Source: Cinclus cinclus (Eukaryota; Chordata; Aves; Passeriformes; Cinclidae). From it: a DNA stretch of 64,000 bases. The position numbers and the translations under genes were made by a program. The notes beneath the pieces are model-generated. The model ran no database searches and was not told the origin of the DNA. It saw nothing but the letters and a program-made list of their open reading frames with translations. Shown in pieces: positions 10,914 to 23,441 of this stretch. Every line of letters starts with the position of its first letter. The first letter of the stretch is position 1. The stretch spans positions 62,001 to 126,000 of the forward strand of contig NW_026912151.1 of assembly GCF_963662255.1 (NCBI RefSeq), written 5' to 3'.

Positions 10914-13900
10914 GGCAGCCAGGTTTGGAGGAGGGGGCAGCTTTGTTCTGGGAGAAATTCTTGTCCTTATGGAATTTTTGTTGGCAAAAGCCCAGGACGG
11001 TCCGCAGGCAAGTTAGGCAAGTTGGCTATGAAAGGAGGCACTTTCCCCAAGAAGCCAAACTCAAGAACCCACAATGCAGATGTCATTTTGTAGGGCGCGT
11101 TTGGGCCTCTGATGGCAGCCAGGTTTGGAGGAGGGGGCAGCTTTGGTCTGGGAGAAATCCTCGTCCTTATGGAATTTTTGTAGGCAAAAGCCCAGGACGG
11201 GCCGCAGGCAAGTTGGCTTTGAAAGGAGGCATTTCCACCCAAGAAGCCAAACTCAAGAGCCCACTTGGCAGGTGTCATTTTGTAGGGCACGTTTGGGCCT
11301 CCGATGGCAGCCAGGTTTGGAGGAGGGGGCAGCTTTGGTCTGGGAGAAATCCTCGTCCTTCTGGAATTTTTGTAGGCAAAAGCCCTGCATGGGCCGCAGG
11401 CAAGGTGACTCCGAAAGGAGGCAATTTTCCCCAGGAAGCCAAACTCAAGAACCCTCAATGCAGGTGTCATTTTGTGGGGCGCGTTTGGGCCTCCGATGGC
11501 AGCCAGGTTTGGAGGAGGGGGCAGCTTTGGTCTGGGAGAAATCCTCGTCCTTATGGAATTTTTGTAGTCTAAAGCCCAGCACGGGCCGCAGGCTAGTTAG
11601 GCAAGTTGGCTTTGAAAGGAGGCACTTTTCCGCAAGAAGCCAAACTCAAGAGCCCACTTGGCAGATGTCATTTTGTAGGGCGCGTTTGGGCCTCCGATGG
11701 CAGCCAGGTTTGGAGGAGGGGGCAGCTTTGGTCTGGGAGAAATCCTCGTCCTTCTGGAATTTTTGTAGGCAAAAGCCCAGGACGGGCCGCAGGCAAGTTG
11801 GCTTTGAAAGGAGGCACTTCCACCCAAGAAGCCAAACTCAAGAGCCCACTTGGCAGATGTCATTTTGTAGGGCGCGTTTGGGCCTCCGATGGCAGCCAGG
11901 TTTGGAGGAGGGGGCAGCTTTGGTCTGTGAGGAATCCTCGTCCTTATGGAATTTTTGTAGGCAAAAGCCCGGGACGGGACGCAGGCAAGTTGGTTTTGAA
12001 AGGAGTCACTTTTCCCCAAGAAGCCAAACTCAAGAGCCCACTTGGCAGGTGTCATTTTGTAGGGCACGTTTGGGCCTCCGATGGCAGCCAGGTTTGGAGG
12101 AGGGGGCAGCTTTGGTCTGGGAGAAATCCTCGTCCTTATGGAATTTTTGGAGGCAAAAGCCCAGGACGGGCCGCAGGCAAGTTAGGCAAGTTGGCTCCGA
12201 AAGGAGGCACTTTTCCCCAAGAAGCCAAACTCAAGGACCCTCAATGCAGATGTCATTTTGTGGGGCACGTTCGGGCCTCTGATGGCAGCCAGGTTTGGAG
12301 GAGGGGGCAGCTTTGGTCTGGGAGAAATCCTCGTCCTTATGGAATTTTTGTAGTCTAAAGCCCAGCACGGGCCGCAGGCTAGTTAGGCGAGTTGGCTTTG
12401 AAAGGAGGCACTTTTCCCCAGGAAGCCAAACTCAAGAGCCCACTTGGCAGATGTCATTTTGTAGGGCGCGTTTGGGCCTCCGATGGCAGCCAGGTTTGGA
12501 GGAGGGGGCAGCTTTGGTCTGGGAGAAATCCTCGTCCTTATGGAATTTTTGTAGTCAAAAGCCCAGGACAGGCCGCAGGCAAGTTGGCTTTGAAAGGAGG
12601 CACTTCCACCCAAGAAGCCAAACTCAAGAGCCCACTTGGCAGGTGTCATTTTGTAGGGCACGTTTGGGCCTCCGATGGCAGCCAGGTTTGGAGGAGGGGG
12701 CAGCTTTGGTCTGGGAGAAATCCTCGTCCTTATGGAATTTTTGTAGGCTAAAGCCCAGCACGGGCTGCAGACAAGTTGGCTTTGAAAGGAGGCACTTTCC
12801 CCCAAGAAGCCAAACTCAGGAGCCCACTTGGCAGATGTCATTTTGTAGGGCGCGTTTGGGCCACCGATGGCAGCCAGGTTTGGAGGAGGGGGCAGCTTTG
12901 GTCTGGGAGAAATCCTCGTCCTTATGGAATTTTTGTAGGCAAAAGCCCAGAATGGGCCGCAGGCTAGTTAGGCAAGTTGGCTTTGAAAGGAGGCACTTTT
13001 CCGCAAGAAGCCAAACTCAAGAGCCCACTTGGCAGATGTCATTTTGTAGGGCGCGTTTGGGCCTCCGATGGCAGCCAGGTTTGGAGGAGGGGGCAGCTTT
13101 GGTCTGGGAGAAATCCTCGTCCTTATGGAATTTTTGTAGTCTAAAGCCCAGCACGGGCCGCAGGCATGTTGGCTTTGAAAGGAGGCACTTCCACCCAAGA
13201 AGCCAAACTCAAGAGCCCACTTGGCAGATGTCATTTTGTAGGGCGCGTTTGGGCCTCCGATGGCAGCCAGGTTTGGAGGAGGGGGCAGCTTTGGTCTGGG
13301 AGAAATCCTCGTCCTTATGGAATTTTTGTAGGCAAAAGCCCTGCATGGGCCGCAGGCAAGTTGACTCCGAAAGGAGGCACTTTTCCCCAAGAAGCCAAAC
13401 TCAAGAACCCACAATGCAGATGTCATTTTGTAGGGCGCGTTTGGGCCTCCGATGGCAGCCAGGTTTGGAGGAGGGGGCAGCTTTGGTCTGGGAGAAATCC
13501 TCGTCCTTATGGAATTTTTGTAGGCAAAAGCCCAGGACGGGCCGCAGGCAAGTTAGGCAAGTTGGCTTTGAAAGGAGGCACTTTTCCCCAAGAAGCCAAA
13601 CTCAAGAACCCACAATGCAGATGTCCTTTTGTAGGGCGCGTTTGGGCCTCCGATGGCAGCCAGGTTTGGAGGAGGGGGCAGCTTTGTTCTGGGAGAAATC
13701 CTCGTCCTTCTGGAATTTTTGTACTCAAAAGCCCAGGACGGGCCGCAGGCAAATTAGGCATTTTGGCTCCGAAAGGAGGCACTTTTCCCCAAGAACCCAA
13801 ACTCAAGAGCCCACTTGGCAGATGTCATTTTGTAGGGCGCGTTTGGGCCTCCGATGGCAGCCAGGTTTGGAGGAGGGGGCAGCTTTGGTCTGGGAGAAAT

Positions 13901-15598
13901 CCTCGTCCTTATGGAATTTTTGTAGGCACAAGCCCAGGACGGGCCGCAGGCAAGTTGGCTTTGAAAGGAGGCACTTTCCCCCAGGAAGCCAAACTCAAGA
14001 GCCCACTTGGCAGGTGTCATTTTGTAGGGCGCGTTTGGGCCTCTGATGGCAGTCAGGTTTGGAGGAGGGGGCAGCTTTGGTCTGGGAGAAATCCTCGTCC
14101 TTATGGAATTTTTGTCGGCAAAAGCCCTGCATGGGCCGCAGGCAAGTTGACTCCGAAAGGAGGCACTTTTCCCCAGGAAGCCAAACTCAAGAGCCCACTT
14201 GGCAGGTGTCATTTTGTAGGGCGCGTTTGGGCCTCCGATGGCAGCCAGGTTTGGAGGAGGGGGCAGCTTTGTTCTGGGAGAAATCCTCGTCCTTCTGGAA
14301 TTTTTGTACTGAAAACCCAGGACGGGCCGCAGGCAAGTTGACTCCGAAAGGAGGCACTTTTCCCCAGGAAGCCAAACTCAAGAACCCTCAATGCAGGTGT
14401 CATTTTGTGGGGCGCGTTTGGGCCTCCGATGGCAGCCAGGTTTGGAGGAGGGGGCAGCTTTGGTCTGGGAGAAATCCTCGTCCTTATGGAATTTTTGGAG
14501 GCAAAAGCCCAGGACGGGCCGCAGGCAAGTTAGGCAAGTTGGCTCCGAAAGGAGGCACTTTTCCCCAAGAAGCCAAACTCAAGAGCCCACTTGGCAGATG
14601 TCATTTTGTGGGGCGCGTTTGGGCCTCCGATGGCAGCCAGGTTTGGAGGAGGGGGCAGCTTTGGTCTGGGAGAAATCCTCGTCCTTATGGAATTTTTGTA
14701 GTCTAAAGCCCAGCACGGGCTGCAGGCAAGTTGGCTTTGAAAGGAGGCACTTTCCCCCAGGAAGCCAAACTCAGGAGCCCACTTGGCAGATGTCATTTTG
14801 TAGGGCGCGTTTGGGCCACCGATGGCAGCCAGGTTTGGAGGAGGGGGCAGCTTTGGTCTGGGAGAAATCCTCGTCCTTATGGAATTTTTGTAGCAAAAGC
14901 CCGGGACGGGACGCAGGCAAGTTGGTTTTGAAAGGAGTCACTTTTCCCCAAGAAGCCAAACTCATGAGCCCACTTGGCAGGTGTCATTATGTAGAGCGCG
15001 TTTGGGCCTCCGATGGCAGCCAGGTTTGGAGGAGGGGGCAGCTTTGTTCTGGGAGAAATCCTCGTCCTTATGGAATTTTTGTTGGCAAAAGCCCAGGACG
15101 GTCCGCAGGCAAGTTAGGCAAGTTGGCTATGAAAGGAGGCACTTTCCCCAAGAAGCCAAACTCAAGAACCCACAAGGCAGATGTCATTTTGTAGGGCGCG
15201 TTTGGGCCTCCGATGGCAGCCAGGTTTGGAGGAGGGGGCAGCTTTGGTCTGGGAGAAATCCTCGTCCTTATGGAATTTTTGGAGGCAAAAGCCCAGGACG
15301 GGCCGCAGGCAAGTTGGCTTTGAAAGGAGGCACTTCCACCCAAGAAGCCAAACTCAAGAGCCCACTTGGCAGGTGTCATTTTGTAGGGCACGTTTGGGCC
15401 TCCGATGGCAGCCAGGTTTGGAGGAGGGGGCAGCTTTGGTCTGGGAGAAATCCTCGTCCTTCTGGAATTTTTGTAGGCAAAAGCCCTGCATGGGCCGCAG
15501 GCAAGTTGACTCCGAAAGGAGGCAATTTTCCCCAGGAAGCCAAACTCAAGAACCCTCAATGCAGGTGTCATTTTGTGGGGCGCGTTTGGGCCTCCGAT
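10914..15598. repeat. 24-monomer HOR unit, 4685 bp
   Basis: From 10914 the lengths and subtypes of successive monomers repeat from 15599. Starts 10914, 11114, 11306, 11498, 11699 and 11891 correspond to 15599, 15799, 15991, 16183, 16384 and 16576. Starts 12083 to 14632 correspond to 16767 to 19316 at a steady 4684 bp. The one-base step comes from 11891 being 192 bp and 16576 being 191 bp. The unit holds 24 monomers, including the GTACTGAAAACCC copy, the AGGCATTTTGG copy, the GTAGGCACAAGCC copy and one 391-bp cassette at its right. Inference: the most regular higher-order period in the left domain. Confidence 0.8.
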
Positions 15599-18500
15599 GG
15601 CAGCCAGGTTTGGAGGAGGGGGCAGCTTTGTTCTGGGAGAAATTCTTGTCCTTATGGAATTTTTGTTGGCAAAAGCCCAGCACGGTCCGCAGGCAAGTTA
15701 GGCAAGTTGGCTATGAAAGGAGGCACTTTCCCCAAGAAGCCAAACTCAAGAGCCCACTTGGCAGATGTCATTTTGTAGGGCGCGTTTGGGCCTCCGATGG
15801 CAGCCAGGTTTGGAGGAGGGGGCAGCTTTGGTCTGGGAGAAATCCTCGTCCTTCTGGAATTTTTGTAGGCAAAAGCCCAGGACGGGCCGCAGGCAAGTTG
15901 GCTTTGAAAGGAGGCATTTCCACCCAAGAAGCCAAACTCAAGAGCCCACTTGGCAGGTGTCATTTTGTAGGGCACGTTTGGGCCTCCGATGGCAGCCAGG
16001 TTTGGAGGAGGGGGCAGCTTTGGTCTGGGAGAAATCCTCGTCCTTCTGGAATTTTTGTAGGCAAAAGCCCTGCATGGGCCGCAGGCAAGGTGACTCCGAA
16101 AGGAGGCAATTTTCCCCAGGAAGCCAAACTCAAGAACCCTCAATGCAGGTGTCATTTTGTGGGGCGCGTTTGGGCCTCCGATGGCAGCCAGGTTTGGAGG
16201 AGGGGGCAGCTTTGGTCTGGGAGAAATCCTCGTCCTTATGGAATTTTTGTAGTCTAAAGCCCAGCACGGGCCGCAGGCAAGTTAGGCAAGTTGGCTTTGA
16301 AAGGAGGCACTTTTCCGCAAGAAGCCAAACTCAAGAGCCCACTTGGCAGATGTCATTTTGTAGGGCGCGTTTGGGCCTCCGATGGCAGCCAGGTTTGGAG
16401 GAGGGGGCAGCTTTGGTCTGGGAGAAATCCTCGTCCTTCTGGAATTTTTGTAGGCAAAAGCCCAGGACGGGCCGCAGGCAAGTTGGCTTTGAAAGGAGGC
16501 ACTTCCACCCAAGAAGCCAAACTCAAGAGCCCACTTGGCAGATGTCATTTTGTAGGGCGCGTTTGGGCCTCCGATGGCAGCCAGGTTTGGAGGAGGGGGC
16601 AGCTTTGGTCTGTGAGGAATCCTCGTCCTTATGGAATTTTTGTAGCAAAAGCCCGGGACGGGACGCAGGCAAGTTGGTTTTGAAAGGAGTCACTTTTCCC
16701 CAAGAAGCCAAACTCAAGAGCCCTCAATGCAGGTGTCATTTTGTAGGGCACGTTTGGGCCTCCGATGGCAGCCAGGTTTGGAGGAGGGGGCAGCTTTGGT
16801 CTGGGAGAAATCCTCGTCCTTATGGAATTTTTGTAGGCAAAAGCCCAGGACGGGCCGCAGGCAAGTTAGGCAAGTTGGCTCCGAAAGGAGGCACTTTTCC
16901 CCAAGAAGCCAAACTCAAGAACCCTCAATGCAGATGTCATTTTGTGGGGCACGTTCGGGCCTCTGATGGCAGCCAGGTTTGGAGGAGGGGGCAGCTTTGG
17001 TCTGGGAGAAATCCTCGTCCTTATGGAATTTTTGTAGTCTAAAGCCCAGCACGGGCCGCAGGCTACTTAGGCGAGTTGGCTTTGAAAGGAGGCACTTTTC
17101 CCCAGGAAGCCAAACTCAAGAGCCCACTTGGCAGATGTCATTTTGTAGGGCGCGTTTGGGCCTCCGATGGCAGCCAGGTTTGGAGGAGGGGGCAGCTTTG
17201 GTCTGGGAGAAATCCTCGTCCTTATGGAATTTTTGTAGGCAAAAGCCCAGGACAGGCCGCAGGCAAGTTGGCTTTGAAAGGAGGCACTTTCCCCCAAGAA
17301 GCCAAACTCAAGAGCCCACTTGGCAGGTGTCATTTTGTAGGGCACGTTTGGGCCTCCGATGGCAGCCAGGTTTGGAGGAGGGGGCAGCTTTGGTCTGGGA
17401 GAAATCCTCGTCCTTATGGAATTTTTGTAGGCTAAAGCCCAGCACGGGCTGCAGGCAAGTTGGCTTTGAAAGGAGGCACTTTCCCCCAAGAAGCCAAACT
17501 CAGGAGCCCACTTGGCAGATGTCATTTTGTAGGGCGCGTTTGGGCCACCGATGGCAGCCAGGTTTGGAGGAGGGGGCAGCTTTGGTCTGGGAGAAATCCT
17601 CGTCCTTATGGAATTTTTGTAGGCAAAAGCCCAGAATGGGCCGCAGGCTAGTTAGGCAAGTTGGCTTTGAAAGGAGGCACTTTTCCGCAAGAAGCCAAAC
17701 TCAAGAGCCCACTTGGCAGATGTCATTTTGTAGGGCGCGTTTGGGCCTCCGATGGCAGCCAGGTTTGGAGGAGGGGGCAGCTTTGGTCTGGGAGAAATCC
17801 TCGTCCTTATGGAATTTTTGTAGTCTAAAGCCCAGCACGGGCCGCAGGCATGTTGGCTTTGAAAGGAGGCACTTCCACCAAAGAAGCCAAACTCAAGAGC
17901 CCACTTGGCAGATGTCATTTTGTAGGGCGCGTTTGGGCCTCCGATGGCAGCCAGGTTTGGAGGAGGGGGCAGCTTTGGTCTGGGAGAAATCCTCGTCCTT
18001 ATGGAATTTTTGTAGGCAAAAGCCCTGCATGGGCCGCCGGCAAGTTGACTCCGAAAGGAGGCACTTTTCCCCAAGAAGCCAAACTCAAGAACCCACAATG
18101 CAGATGTCCTTTTGTAGGGCGCGTTTGGGCCTCCGATGGCAGCCAGGTTTGGAGGAGGGGGCAGCTTTGGTCTGGGAGAAATCCTCGTCCTTCTGGAATT
18201 TTTGTAGGCAAAAGCCCAGGACGGGCCGCAGGCAAGTTAGGCAAGTTGGCTTTGAAAGGAGGCACTTTTCCCCAAGAAGCCAAACTCAAGAACCCACAAT
18301 GCAGATGTCCTTTTGTAGGGCGCGTTTGGGCCTCCGATGGCAGCCAGGTTTGGAGGAGGGGGCAGCTTTGTTCTGGGAGAAATCCTCGTCCTTCTGGAAT
18401 TTTTGTACTCAAAAGCCCAGGACGGGCCGCAGGCAAATTAGGCATTTTGGCTCCGAAAGGAGGCACTTTTCCCCAAGAACCCAAACTCAAGAGCCCACTT

Positions 18501-19899
18501 GGCAGATGTCATTTTGTAGGGCGCGTTTGGGCCTCCGATGGCAGCCAGGTTTGGAGGAGGGGGCAGCTTTGGTCTGGGAGAAATCCTCGTCCTTATGGAA
18601 TTTTTGTAGGCACAAGCCCAGGACGGGCCGCAGGCAAGTTGGCTTTGAAAGGAGGCACTTTCCCCCAAGAAGCCAAACTCAAGAGCCCACTTGGCAGGTG
18701 TCATTTTGTAGGGCGCGTTTGGGCCTCTGATGGCAGTCAGGTTTGGAGGAGGGGGCAGCTTTGGTCTGGGAGAAATCCTCGTCCTTATGGAATTTTTGTC
18801 GGCAAAAGCCCTGCATGGGCCGCAGGCAAGTTGACTCCGAAAGGAGGCACTTTTCCCCAGGAAGCCAAACTCAAGAGCCCACTTGGCAGGTGTCATTTTG
18901 TAGGGCGCGTTTGGGCCTCCGATGGCAGCCAGGTTTGGAGGAGGGGGCAGCTTTGTTCTGGGAGAAATCCTCGTCCTTCTGGAATTTTTGTACTGAAAAC
19001 CCAGGACGGGCCGCAGGCAAGTTGACTCCGAAAGGAGGCACTTTTCCCCAGGAAGCCAAACTCAAGAACCCTCAATGCAGGTGTCATTTTGTGGGGCGCG
19101 TTTGGGCCTCCGATGGCAGCCAGGTTTGGAGGAGGGGGCAGCTTTGGTCTGGGAGAAATCCTCGTCCTTATGGAATTTTTGGAGGCAAAAGCCCAGGACG
19201 GGCCGCAGGCAAGTTAGGCAAGTTGGCTCCGAAAGGAGGCACTTTTCCCCAAGAAGCCAAACTCAAGAGCCCACTTGGCAGATGTCATTTTGTAGGGCGC
19301 GTTTGGGCCTCCGATGGCAGCCAGGTTTGGAGGAGGGGGCAGCTTTGGTCTGGGAGAAATCCTCGTCCTTATGGAATTTTTGTAGTCTAAAGCCCAGCAC
19401 GGGCTGCAGGCAAGTTGGCTTTGAAAGGAGGCACTTTCCCCCAGGAAGCCAAACTCAGGAGCCCACTTGGCAGATGTCATTTTGTAGGGCGCGTTTGGGC
19501 CACCGATGGCAGCCAGGTTTGGAGGAGGGGGCAGCTTTGGTCTGGGAGAAATCCTCGTCCTTATGGAATTTTTGTAGGCAAAAGCCCAGAATGGGCCGCA
19601 GGCTAGTTAGGCAAGTTGGCTTTGAAAGGAGGCACTTTTCCGCAAGAAGCCAAACTCAAGAGCCCACTTGGCAGATGTCATTTTGTAGGGCGCGTTTGGG
19701 CCTCCGATGGCAGCCAGGTTTGGAGGAGGGGGCAGCTTTGGTCTGGGAGAAATCCTCGTCCTTATGGAATTTTTGTAGCAAAAGCCCGGGACGGGACGCA
19801 GGCAAGTTGGTTTTGAAAGGAGTCACTTTTCCCCAAGAAGCCAAACTCATGAGCCCACTTGGCAGGTGTCATTATGTAGAGCGCGTTTGGGCCTCCGAT
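15599..19899. repeat. Second HOR unit, shortened to 22 monomers
   Basis: This is the copy of 10914-15598. Compared with it, this unit has one extra 201-bp monomer (19508-19708). It lacks the three monomers matching 15015-15598, which are 584 bp (200+192+192). The offset to the preceding unit therefore changes from 4684 to 4885 and then to 4301 bp. All size changes are whole monomers in register, as expected from unequal exchange. Within 16968-18731 every length matches 12284-14047. The differences I could see by eye are point substitutions, such as TTCCACCAAAG at 17873-17883 in place of TTCCACCCAAG. Confidence 0.8.
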
Positions 19900-20885
19900 G
19901 GCAGCCAGGTTTGGAGGAGGGGGCAGCTTTGTTCTGGGAGAAATCCTCGTCCTTATGGAATTTTTGTTGGCAAAAGCCCAGGACGGTCCGCAGGCAAGTT
20001 AGGCAAGTTGGCTATGAAAGGAGGCACTTTCCCCAAGAAGCCAAACTCAAGAGCCCACTTGGCAGATGTCATTTTGTAGGGCGCGTTTGGGCCTCCGATG
20101 GCAGCCAGGTTTGGAGGAGGGGGCAGCTTTGGTCTGGGAGAAATCCTCGTCCTTCTGGAATTTTTGTAGGCAAAAGCCCAGGACGGGCCGCAGGCAAGTT
20201 GGCTTTGAAAGGAGGCATTTCCACCCAAGAAGCCAAACTCAAGAGCCCACTTGGCAGGTGTCATTTTGTAGGGCACGTTTGGGCCTCCGATGGCAGCCAG
20301 GTTTGGAGGAGGGGGCAGCTTTGGTCTGGGAGAAATCCTCGTCCTTCTGGAATTTTTGTAGGCAAAAGCCCTGCATGGGCCGCAGGCAAGGTGACTCCGA
20401 AAGGAGGCAATTTTCCCCAGGAAGCCAAACTCAAGAACCCTCAATGCAGGTGTCATTTTGTGGGGCGCGTTTGGGCCTCCGATGGCAGCCAGGTTTGGAG
20501 GAGGGGGCAGCTTTGGTCTGGGAGAAATCCTCGTCCTTATGGAATTTTTGTAGTCTAAAGCCCAGCACGGGCCGCAGGCAAGTTAGGCAAGTTGGCTTTG
20601 AAAGGAGGCACTTTTCCGCAAGAAGCCAAACTCAAGAGCCCACTTGGCAGATGTCATTTTGTGGGGCGCGTTTGGGCCTCCGATGGCAGCCAGGTTTGGA
20701 GGAGGGGGCAGCTTTGGTCTGGGAGAAATCCTCGTCCTTATGGAATTTTTGTAGTCTAAAGCTCAGCACGGGCCGCAGGCTAGTTAGGCGAGTTGGCTTT
20801 GAAAGGAGGCACTTTTCCCCAGGAAGCCAAACTCAAGAGCCCACTTGGCAGATGTCATTTTGTAGGGCGCGTTTGGGCCTCCGAT

Positions 20886-21075
20886 GGCAGCCAGGTTTGG
20901 AGGAGGGGGCAGCTTTGGTCTGTGAGGAATCCTCGTCCTTATGGAATTTTTGTAGCAAAAGCCCGGGACGGGACGCAGGCAAGTTGGTTTTGAAAGGAGT
21001 CACTTTCCCCAAGAAGCCAAACTCAAGAGCCCACTTGGCAGGTGTCATTTTGTAGGGCACGTTTGGGCCTCCGAT
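20886..21075. repeat. Shortest monomer, 190 bp (two one-base deletions)
   Basis: A CCCGGG-type monomer that lost both the G in GTAGGCAAAAG and one T before CCCCAAG (CACTTTCCCC instead of CACTTTTCCCC). It also carries CTGTGAGGAATCC, shared with the copies at 9545, 11891, 16576 and 27151. It is the only 190-bp copy in the window. Confidence 0.9.
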
Positions 21076-23239
21076 GGCAGCCAGGTTTGGAGGAGGGGGC
21101 AGCTTTGGTCTGGGAGAAATCCTCGTCCTTATGGAATTTTTGGAGGCAAAAGCCCAGGACGGGCCGCAGGCAAGTTAGGCAAGTTGGCTCCGAAAGGAGG
21201 CACTTTTCCCCAAGAAGCCAAACTCAAGAACCCTCAATGCAGATGTCATTTTGTGGGGCACGTTCGGGCCTCTGATGGCAGCCAGGTTTGGAGGAGGGGG
21301 CAGCTTTGGTCTGGGAGAAATCCTCGTCCTTATGGAATTTTTGTAGTCTAAAGCCCAGCACGGGCCGCAGGCTAGTTAGGCAAGTTGGCTTTGAAAGGAG
21401 GCACTTTTCCCCAGGAAGCCAAACTCAAGAGCCCACTTGGCAGATGTCATTTTGTAGGGCGCGTTTGGGCCTCCGATGGCAGCCAGGTTTGGAGGAGGGG
21501 GCAGCTTTGGTCTGGGAGAAATCCTCGTCCTTATGGAATTTTTGTAGGCAAAAGCCCAGGACAGGCCGCAGGCAAGTTGGCTTTGAAAGGAGGCACTTCC
21601 ACCCAAGAAGCCAAACTCAAGAGCCCACTTGGCAGGTGTCATTTTGTAGGGCACGTTTGGGCCTCCGATGGCAGCCAGGTTTGGAGGAGGGGGCAGCTTT
21701 GGTCTGGGAGAAATCCTCGTCCTTATGGAATTTTTGTAGGCAAAAGCCCAGAATGGGCCGCAGTCTAGTTAGGCAAGTTGGCTTTGAATGGAGGCACTTT
21801 TCCCCAAGAAGCCAAACTCAAGAGCCCACTTGGCAGATGTCATTTTGTAGGGCGCGTTTGGGCCTCCTATGGCAGCCAGGTTTGGAGGAGGGGGCAGCTT
21901 TGGTCTGGGAGAAATCCTCGTCCTTATGGAATTTTTGTAGCAAAAGCCCGGGACGGGACGCAGGCAAGTTGGTTTTGAAAGGAGTCACTTTTCCCCAAGA
22001 AGCCAAACTCAAGAGCCCACTTGGCAGATGTCATTATGTAGGGCGCGTTTGGGCCTCCGATGGCAGCCAGGTTTGGAGGAGGGGGCAGCTTTGTTCTGGG
22101 AGAAATTCTTGTCCTTATGGAATTTTTGTTGGCAAAAGCCCAGGACGGTCCGCAGGCAAGTTAGGCAAGTTGGCTATGAAAGGAGGCACTTTCCCCAAGA
22201 AGCCAAACTCAAGAACCCACAATGCAGATGTCATTTTGTAGGGCGCGTTTGGGCCTCCGATGGCAGCCAGGTTTGGAGGAGGGGGCAGCTTTGGTCTGGG
22301 AGAAATCCTCGTCCTTATGGAATTTTTGTAGGCAAAAGCCCAGGACGGGCCGCAGGCAAGTTGGCTTTGAAAGGAGGCATTTCCACCCAAGAAGCCAAAC
22401 TCAAGAGCCCACTTGGCAGGTGTCATTTTGTAGGGCACGTTTGGGCCTCCGATGGCAGCCAGGTTTGGAGGAGGGGGCAGCTTTGGTCTGGGAGAAATCC
22501 TCGTCCTTCTGGAATTTTTGTAGGCAAAAGCCCTGCATGGGCCGCAGGCAAGGTGACTCCGAAAGGAGGCAATTTTCCCCAGGAAGCCAAACTCAAGAAC
22601 CCTCAATGCAGGTGTCATTTTGTGGGGCGCGTTTGGGCCTCCGATGGCAGCCAGGTTTGGAGGAGGGGGCAGCTTTGGTCTGGGAGAAATCCTCGTCCTT
22701 ATGGAATTTTTGTAGTCTAAAGCCCAGCACGGGCCGCAGGCTAGTTAGGCAAGTTGGCTTTGAAAGGAGGCACTTTTCCGCAAGAAGCCAAACTCAAGAG
22801 CCCACTTGGCAGATGTCATTTTGTAGGGCGCGTTTGGGCCTCCGATGGCAGCCAGGTTTGGAGGAGGGGGCAGCTTTGGTCTGGGAGAAATCCTCGTCCT
22901 TATGGAATTTTTGTAGTCTAAAGCCCAGCACGGGCCGCAGGCTAGTTAGGCAAGTTGGCTTTGAAAGGAGGCACTTTTCCCCAGGAAGCCAAACTCAAGA
23001 GCCCACTTGGCAGGTGTCATTTTGTAGGGCACGTTTGGGCCTCCGATGGCAGCCAGGTTTGGAGGAGGGGGCAGCTTTGGTCTGGGAGAAATCCTCGTCC
23101 TTATGGAATTTTTGTAGTCTAAAGCCCAGCACGTGCTGCAGGCAAGTTGGCTTTGAAAGGAGGCACTTTCCCCCAAGAAGCCAAACTCAGGAGACCACTT
23201 GGCAGATGTCATTTTGTAAGGCGCGTTTGGGCCTCCGAT

Positions 23240-23441
23240 GGCAGCCAGGTTTGGAGGAGGGGGCAGCTTTGGTCTGGGAGAAATCCTCGTCCTTATGGAA
23301 TTTTTGTAGGCAAAAGCCCAGAATGGGCACGCAGTCTAGTTAGGCAAGTTGGCTTTGAATGGAGGCACTTTTCCCCAAGAAGCCAAACTCAAGAGCCCAC
23401 TTGGCAGATGTCATTTTGTAGGGCGCGTTTGGGCCTCCGAT
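23240..23441. repeat. Longest monomer, 202 bp (one-base insertion)
   Basis: A long CAGAATGGGC copy with one extra base: GGGCACGCAGTC at about 23326-23337, where related copies (10522, 21670) read GGGCCGCAGTC. It is the only 202-bp copy and the only one-base insertion found. It lies immediately left of the 12719-offset block. Confidence 0.9.
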
